NCBI GenBank assembly: GCA_023460085.1
Contig: JAEWRI010000023.1
Coordinates: forward strand, 62,001 to 126,000
Reading direction: 5' to 3'
DNA length: 64,000 bases
Source: Bacillota bacterium
Lineage (GTDB): Bacteria > Bacillota > Clostridia > Christensenellales > SZUA-584
The position numbers were made by a program, and so were the translations under genes. The notes beneath the pieces are model-generated. The model saw only the letters and a program-made list of their open reading frames with translations, searched no databases and was not told the DNA's origin. Of the stretch, positions 58,795 through 64,000 are shown one piece after another (the stretch's first letter is position 1; the number at the start of each line of letters is the position of its first letter).

Positions 58795-59271
58795 TCAGGG
58801 TGAGCCGTAGTACTCTCTGCGATACGTCCTGCCCGTGAAATCATAAAAGTCCTGAAAAGGTGTTCCGTCCTCGTAGTCCCACACCGCGATGCGAACGGGG
58901 CTTATTTCGTATACGCGCTCGTTCTCCAGCAAAGAGTACTTCCGATACGAGCCCTCATAGTGCTTGCGGTACAGCGCGAGGAAGCGGCGGTTCGCTTCGT
59001 CCAGCGGATGCCCTGTCTCCCGGCAGCCGCCCTCAATCTGATAATTGGAATGGCAAAGCGCCACGTTGGGGTTGGCCGCCATCTGCTTCGCCTTGGTCAT
59101 CGTGATGTCCGTCTGGAAATAGAATTTCTGATCAAATATGATGCAGCTCATGGAGCGCGCTGTGACCAGCCCGCCTTCGGCGGTAGCCAGCACCATGATG
59201 CGGTGCTCGCCCAGCCCCCGGAACAGCGCCTCCGCCTTTTGCGCAAACACGGTCTCATCCCCGCTTTGCAT
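58795..59271 (-). CDS. Pyridoxamine 5'-phosphate oxidase-fold family protein
   Basis: A 158-residue split-barrel flavin-binding-type protein: HRIMVLATAEGGLVTARSMSCIIFDQKFYFQTD (about 22-54), TKAKQMAANPNVALCHSNYQIEG (57-79). It belongs to the general-stress/PPOX class rather than true PdxH. ATG 59271 follows GGAGG by eight bases and overlaps the comF stop by 17 bases, so it is coupled to comF. Substrate unknown; FMN or F420 binding is the family habit. Confidence 0.85.
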   Translation of the reverse strand: MQSGDETVFAQKAEALFRGLGEHRIMVLATAEGGLVTARSMSCIIFDQKFYFQTDITMTKAKQMAANPNVALCHSNYQIEGGCRETGHPLDEANRRFLALYRKHYEGSYRKYSLLENERVYEISPVRIAVWDYEDGTPFQDFYDFTGRTYRREYYGSP

Positions 59272-59920
59272 CGGTAAACCCTCCGTCGGCCTCCTTCGCG
59301 CGCGCAAAGGTGAGCAGAAACACGCTGTCCGCGCCCGCCTTGATGAGCGCCTGCGCACAGGCTGCCGCCGTTGCGCCGGTGGTCAGCACATCGTCCACGA
59401 GCAGCACGCGGCCCGAAACCGGCTCCGCGGGCGCAAACGCGTCTCGCACGTTCTCCTGCCGCTGCTGCCGGTTCAGCTTTGTCTGCGTCGGCGTATTGCG
59501 CGTGCGCTGCGCGCCCCGCACAAAGGGAATGCGCAGCTCTTCCGCGATGCGCCTTGCCAGCAGCTCCGACTGGTCGAAGCCGCGCTTCCGGCGGCGCTTT
59601 GGGTGCAGCGGCACCGGGCACACCGCGTCGAAGCGGCCGATACACCGCGCGGCGCAGGCCAGCCTGCCGCCCATAAAGCGGCTGAGCCAGCGTTTGTCCT
59701 CGTATTTATAGCCGCGCACGATGCGCGCCGCGAGGCCGTCGTACCAATAGAGCGCATATGCGGAGAAACCCGGTGCCTCCGCGCTTCCGGCCTCCAGCTC
59801 GCCCAGCGCCTCCGCGCACTTCGGGCAAAGGCTGTCCACGGCGCCCTTCTCCGCGCCGCAGCCCACGCACGCCGGTATGTACGGAAACATCGCGTCCAGC
59901 AGCCTCGTCATTATGCCCAT
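59255..59920 (-). CDS. comF: ComF family phosphoribosyltransferase-fold protein
   Basis: A 221-residue protein with an N-terminal zinc finger (CVGC about residues 18-21, CPKC about 33-36) and a C-terminal PRT domain with the PRPP loop VLLVDDVLTTGATAAAC (about 173-189). ComF proteins act in DNA uptake, linked to a helicase. It overlaps the recD2 stop by 10 bases, so helicase and ComF are cotranscribed. No other competence genes are in view. Confidence 0.92.
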   Translation of the reverse strand: MGIMTRLLDAMFPYIPACVGCGAEKGAVDSLCPKCAEALGELEAGSAEAPGFSAYALYWYDGLAARIVRGYKYEDKRWLSRFMGGRLACAARCIGRFDAVCPVPLHPKRRRKRGFDQSELLARRIAEELRIPFVRGAQRTRNTPTQTKLNRQQRQENVRDAFAPAEPVSGRVLLVDDVLTTGATAAACAQALIKAGADSVFLLTFARAKEADGGFTDAKRG

Positions 59921-62145
59921 CCCGGCACCCCCATTACTTCGCCGATTTCGCGCAGCTCGTGGTCCAGCGTGGTATAGCGCCCCAAAATCCGGTTGTTGGC
60001 CACCATGGCCTCCACGCTCTCCCTGCGCCCGATGATGACCACCTTCTCCATGGCACGCGTCAGCGCGGTGTAGAGCAGGTTGCGCGACAGGAAGCGCCCG
60101 CCGCCCGAAAGCAGCGGGAGGATGATCACGGGGAATTCGCTGCCCTGTGATTTATGCACCGTCACCGCGTAGGCGTGCTCTATCTGCTCCAGCTCCGGAT
60201 AGGCATACGCCGCGTCGCGGCTGCCGTCGAAGCGGATGGTCACTTCCTTCGCGTCGGTGTCGACGCGCACGATGCGCCCCAGGTCGCCGTTGAACACGCC
60301 GGTACCGCGGTTGTAAAGCTGCATGCCGTCCACATAGTGCCATTCCATGCCGTAGTTGTTGCGCGTCTGCATCACCTTGTCGCCCTCGCGGAACAGCGTG
60401 TCGCCCACCTGCACCTCCGGACGGCTGACCAGCCGCGGGTTCAGCAGCTCCCGCAGCTCCATATTGAGGTTGTATACGCCCAGCAGTCCCTTCTTGACCG
60501 GGGACAGTATTTGCACCTGTTCGAGGATATCGTACTTTTCGGGCAGCTCACCCTGCGTTAAAAGCTTTTTGATCCGGTCAATGACGCCCTCGGGATCGCT
60601 CTCCGGCACGAATACGAATTCGCCGGTGGAATAGAGCTCCGGAGGCATGCCCTGATTCACACGGTGGGCGTTCTCCACGATGGTGCCGCCTTCGCGCTGG
60701 CGGTAGAAGCGCGTCAGCTGCGCCACGGGGAACAGGCCGCTGCCGATGACGTCGCGCAGCACGTTGCCCGGCCCGACGGAGGGCAGCTGATCCGCGTCGC
60801 CCACGATCACCAGCCGCACGCCGGAGGGCAGCGCGCGCAGCAGCGCCCGCATCAGGAAGATGTCTATCATGGAGGCCTCGTCCACGATGACCGCCTCGGT
60901 CTCCAGCGGGTTGTCCTCGTTGCGGATGAAGCGCGCCTCGTTTTCAAAGCTGTCGTCCTCGCCCACGCCGTATTCCAGCAGCCGGTGAATGGTGCTGGCG
61001 GCCCGCCCCGTGGACTGCTCGATGCGCTTGGCGGCCCGTCCCGTGGGCGCGCACAGCGACGTGGTGACGCCGCTCTGCTCGAATATGGACATGATGGCCT
61101 TGATGATGGTGGTCTTGCCCGTGCCGGGGCCGCCTGTGATCACCGATACCTGCGCGGACAGTGCCATCAGCACGGCGCGTTCCTGCTCCTCGGAAAGCTC
61201 CACGCCGCCGACATAGCGCTCGTACGCCGCCGCCGCGTCCCGTATGGGCACGCGCGGCGCGCAGCGGGACAGCAGGTACAGCCGCTGGGCGATGTCGTTC
61301 TCGGTGATGTAAGCCATCATATGATATACGGCGGGGGTGTTCTTCACGAATTTCTGAGCGATCTGCTCGGAGAGCGTCATCGAAGCCACGCGCGCCTCCA
61401 CCAGCGCTTCCGAAACGCCCAGCATCAGCGAAGCGCGGCGCAGCAGCTCGTAGCGCGGCAGGCAGGTATGCCCCTCGTTCATCGCGGTCAGTAGCTCGTG
61501 CCTTATTCCCATATCGATGCGGTAATCGGAGGCAGGCTCCACGCCGATGGCGGAGGCAATCTTGTCGGCGCGCTCGAAGCCGATGCCCGCGATGTCGTCG
61601 ATCATGCGGTAGGGGTTCTCGCGGATCAGCGCCGCCGCCGCCGCGCCGTAACGCTCGAACGCGCGAAACGCCTGCCGCACCGAAAGCCCGATGCCCTGTA
61701 AATCGATGATGATCTGCTTAACGCCCACGTGTTCCATGAAGCTCTCGTGGATGCTCTCCGCCAGCTTTTTGCTGACGCCGCGCACATCCGCGAGCTCCTC
61801 CGGGCTGTTCTCTATGATGTCGAAGGTATCCGTATCAAACCGGTCCACAATGCGCCCGGCCAGCCCCTCGCCCACGCCCTTGATGAGGCCGCTGGAAAGA
61901 AACAGCTTGATGGACTCCGCGGTGTTGGGCAGGCGCGTCTCGACCGCGGTCACGGAGAACTGCCGCCCGTACATCCGGTGCTCCGTCCACGCGCCGAAAA
62001 GGCGCACAAACTCGCCCTCGTGGATGTGCGGCATGCAGCCCACGGCGGTGGTCATCTCGCCGGAAAAGTCGATGCTCAGCACCGTCCAACCGTTCTCGTC
62101 GTTACGGAACGTTAACTCCAGTACAGTGCCTTCAATGCTGGTCAT
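59911..62145 (-). CDS. recD2: RecD2-type SF1B DNA helicase
   Basis: A 744-residue 5'-3' helicase of the RecD/TraA (RecD2) class found without RecBC. N-terminal OB-like and helix-hairpin-helix region (about 1-200, GTVLELTFRNDENGWTVL, ADVRGVSKKLAESI), then a helicase core with Walker A GGPGTGKTT (about 343-351), Walker B DEASMID (about 423-429), and the C-terminal AYAVTVHKSQGSEFP (motif V region, about 657-671) and YTALTRA. ATG 62145 follows GAGGG; the longer frame to 62193 is not homologous. Likely roles are replication-fork and mismatch-repair processing. Confidence 0.95.
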   Translation of the reverse strand: MTSIEGTVLELTFRNDENGWTVLSIDFSGEMTTAVGCMPHIHEGEFVRLFGAWTEHRMYGRQFSVTAVETRLPNTAESIKLFLSSGLIKGVGEGLAGRIVDRFDTDTFDIIENSPEELADVRGVSKKLAESIHESFMEHVGVKQIIIDLQGIGLSVRQAFRAFERYGAAAAALIRENPYRMIDDIAGIGFERADKIASAIGVEPASDYRIDMGIRHELLTAMNEGHTCLPRYELLRRASLMLGVSEALVEARVASMTLSEQIAQKFVKNTPAVYHMMAYITENDIAQRLYLLSRCAPRVPIRDAAAAYERYVGGVELSEEQERAVLMALSAQVSVITGGPGTGKTTIIKAIMSIFEQSGVTTSLCAPTGRAAKRIEQSTGRAASTIHRLLEYGVGEDDSFENEARFIRNEDNPLETEAVIVDEASMIDIFLMRALLRALPSGVRLVIVGDADQLPSVGPGNVLRDVIGSGLFPVAQLTRFYRQREGGTIVENAHRVNQGMPPELYSTGEFVFVPESDPEGVIDRIKKLLTQGELPEKYDILEQVQILSPVKKGLLGVYNLNMELRELLNPRLVSRPEVQVGDTLFREGDKVMQTRNNYGMEWHYVDGMQLYNRGTGVFNGDLGRIVRVDTDAKEVTIRFDGSRDAAYAYPELEQIEHAYAVTVHKSQGSEFPVIILPLLSGGGRFLSRNLLYTALTRAMEKVVIIGRRESVEAMVANNRILGRYTTLDHELREIGEVMGVPGWA

Positions 62146-62253
62146 AGACACCCTCAAACATATGTACGCTTTTTTATATTGTACCACAGACAACGCATAT
62201 TGTGTAAAGGAAATGCCGCTGTATAAACTACCTTCCGCGCATGTGCGATTCGC

Positions 62254-64000
62254 CTACTTGCCCTCCGAGATCTTATCCGCAATGTCGTTCAAATACAGCC
62301 ATCGCTCCATTTTCCCGTGCAGCTCTTCCTCCAGCGCGGTTTGTTCCTTCAACAATTCCTCCAGCAGCACATAGTTGCTGGTTTCCTTCTCAATCGCCGC
62401 TTTCACTTTATCCAGCCGCTGCTCGAGATCCGCGATGACGCCGTCGATCGCGGCATACTCCCGCTGTTCGTTGAACGTAAACTTGGCCTTCTTCTGCGGG
62501 CTTTCCGTTTCCTTCACGGCCTTTTTGACGGGCGCTTTTTGCGGCTGCGTTTCTTCGCAATCCCGCAGATACTCCGCATAGCCCCCCGGTACCTGCTTTA
62601 TCGCGCCGCCGCCTTGGAACACAAAAATCTTGTCCGCGATCTTATTCAGGAAATATCGGTCGTGCGAAACCGCCACCACCGCTCCGCTGAAGCCCTCCAG
62701 ATACTCCTCCAGCACCATCAGCGTCATAATATCCAGATCGTTGGTGGGCTCGTCCAGCAGCAGCACGTTGGGCGCGTCCATGATCGTCCGCAGCAGAAAG
62801 AGCCTCCTCCGCTCTCCGCCGGAGAGCTTGCCTATGGTATTCCATTGCTCGCTGGCCGGAAAGAGAAACTTCTCCAGCATCTGCGACGCCGTAAGCACCC
62901 CGTCCGTGGTCGCCACGTTTTCGGCAACGCCCCGGATATAGTCGATAACGCGCTGCGAGGTGTCCATCTCCTCGCACTCCTGAGAGAAGTAGCCTATCTT
63001 CACGGTCTCGCCTATCTCCACGGTTCCGGTATCCGGGGTTACCTGTCCGCACATCATCTTCAGCAGCGTGGATTTCCCGCAGCCGTTTTTGCCGAGTATG
63101 CCGATGCGGTCGTCCCGCAGCAGCGCATATTCGAAGTCCTTGATGAGCGGGCTGCCGCCGTAGCTTTTGGAGATGCCGTGCAGATAAACGGTCTTCTTTC
63201 CCAGCCGTGTGCTGACGGAGCTTAAGTCCAGCTTTTGGGCAGCCGCCGGGCCTTCCCTTTCGCTCAGCTCGTTAAACCTGTCGATCCGCGCTTTGCTCTT
63301 GGTGCTGCGCGCCCTTGCCCCGCGCTGCATCCATTCCAGCTCTCGCCTCAAAAAGCTTTTGCGCTTTCGCTCCGACCCGATTTCCATCTCCTCGCGCTGC
63401 GCCTTCTGCTCTACAAACGAGGAATAATTGGCGTCATAGCTGTAAAGCGATCCGTTGTCCAGCTCGACGATTTTGTTGGCGACCCTGTCCAAAAAGTAGC
63501 GGTCATGCGTGACCATCAATATCGCGCCGGTGTACTTGGCCAGATACTTCTCCAGCCATGCCACCATTTCGCTGTCGATATGGTTGGTGGGCTCGTCCAG
63601 TATCAGCAGGTCGCTGGGATGGATCAGCGCGCTGGCGATGGAAACGCGCTTCTTCTCCCCGCCCGACAGCAACCCAACATCCTTGTCAAAGTCGAGAAGC
63701 CCGAGCTTTGTCAATATGGTCTTGGCCTCGTGGTCTTTGCGCTCCTTCACTTCCCTGGACGCACCCTTGAACACCTGCTCCAGTATGGTGGTATCCTCTT
63801 CAAAGACCGGGTTCTGCGGCAGATAGCCCACCCGCAGCCCGCCCGCCCGGGTAACGGTACCTGAATCCGGCAGCTCTTCGCCTGCGATGATTTTCAGCAG
63901 CGTCGATTTGCCTGTGCCATTGATGCCTACGACGCCGGTTTTATCCCCTTCGCTGATATACAGCGAAATATCCTTTATCAGCGCTTTTTCACTGTAGCTT
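62254..64000 (-). CDS. ABC-F family ATPase (5' end outside window)
   Basis: A soluble duplicated-ABC protein of the Uup/YdiF/EttA type that acts on ribosomes. The frame is open to the window edge (SYSEKALIKDISLYISEGDKTG, then Walker A GINGTGKST), so only about 20-25 N-terminal residues are missing; about 582 are seen. First ATPase: LSGGEKKRVSIASAL and LLILDEPTNHID; second: GKNGCGKST, LSGGERRRLFLL, LLLDEPTNDLD. A C-terminal coiled coil (last about 80 residues, IADLEQRLDKVKAAIEKE) and the charged linker QKAPVKKAVKETES point to the Uup-like branch. 108 bases before recD2, same strand. Confidence 0.93.
   Translation of the reverse strand, partial: SYSEKALIKDISLYISEGDKTGVVGINGTGKSTLLKIIAGEELPDSGTVTRAGGLRVGYLPQNPVFEEDTTILEQVFKGASREVKERKDHEAKTILTKLGLLDFDKDVGLLSGGEKKRVSIASALIHPSDLLILDEPTNHIDSEMVAWLEKYLAKYTGAILMVTHDRYFLDRVANKIVELDNGSLYSYDANYSSFVEQKAQREEMEIGSERKRKSFLRRELEWMQRGARARSTKSKARIDRFNELSEREGPAAAQKLDLSSVSTRLGKKTVYLHGISKSYGGSPLIKDFEYALLRDDRIGILGKNGCGKSTLLKMMCGQVTPDTGTVEIGETVKIGYFSQECEEMDTSQRVIDYIRGVAENVATTDGVLTASQMLEKFLFPASEQWNTIGKLSGGERRRLFLLRTIMDAPNVLLLDEPTNDLDIMTLMVLEEYLEGFSGAVVAVSHDRYFLNKIADKIFVFQGGGAIKQVPGGYAEYLRDCEETQPQKAPVKKAVKETESPQKKAKFTFNEQREYAAIDGVIADLEQRLDKVKAAIEKETSNYVLLEELLKEQTALEEELHGKMERWLYLNDIADKISEGK

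Overview
The window is a stretch of chromosome from a spore-forming Bacillota, most likely class Clostridia with moderately high GC. The grounds are spoIIR and a sleB-ypeB germination pair, formate-tetrahydrofolate ligase, a complete V-type (Ntp) ATPase operon in the Enterococcus hirae gene order, Gx-transporter and NusG-II proteins, LytTR/DUF3021 and DUF1934 proteins, strong SD sequences, and sigma-A style promoters. No 16S rRNA is present, so I cannot name a genus.

Layout. 1-8.8 kb is a sugar-utilisation locus: the end of a ribose-type ABC importer (ATPase, permease), an RPE/AlsE-like epimerase and a DUF4432 mutarotase-like protein on the + strand; then, convergently, a PfkB kinase, a URO-D-superfamily protein and a DeoR regulator; and, divergently from the regulator, a second URO-D-family protein with a 6-phospho-3-hexuloisomerase-like SIS protein. 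9.2-15.8 kb is a potassium block: a decayed response regulator, a KdpD-like kinase without the usual KdpD N-terminus, a KdpE-like regulator, then TPR-trkA-trkA-33 aa membrane peptide-trkH-OB-fold protein. This first part looks visibly less GC-rich than the rest. It ends at a membrane protein, two tRNA genes (Thr, Pro) and an IS481-like insertion sequence (17.16-18.23 kb).

18.3-35 kb holds a TetR-controlled heterodimeric ABC exporter, an apbE-NusG_II-Gx transporter-metallopeptidase run, transketolase, a Gfo/Idh oxidoreductase, pgsA, a DeoR-dehydrogenase operon divergent from a membrane diguanylate cyclase, and fhs with a structured leader. 35-45.2 kb carries a minus-strand operon DUF1934-MBL hydrolase-pyrG-glnS-gltX, two tandem paralogous lipoproteins, and three sporulation/germination genes (spoIIR, sleB, ypeB). 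45.2-47.7 kb has a zinc-ribbon membrane protein, a LytTR-DUF3021 pair and a lipoprotein. 47.7-57.5 kb is rpiB-upp followed by the nine-gene V-ATPase operon, all minus. 57.6-64 kb has an M29 aminopeptidase, a PPOX-fold protein, comF, recD2 and a partial ABC-F ATPase.

How they work together. Two DeoR-family regulators with near-identical recognition helices both face AATTGC/GCAATT operator words; one such word overlaps the -35 of the diguanylate cyclase, suggesting a link between sugar sensing and c-di-GMP. The Kdp-type sensor pair sits beside Trk, not Kdp, transport genes, and a KdpE-box-like sequence precedes the trk operon. The V-ATPase proteolipid retains the residues that bind Na+ in E. 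hirae NtpK. The least explained element is the sugar locus with two URO-D-family proteins and no corrinoid protein in sight.
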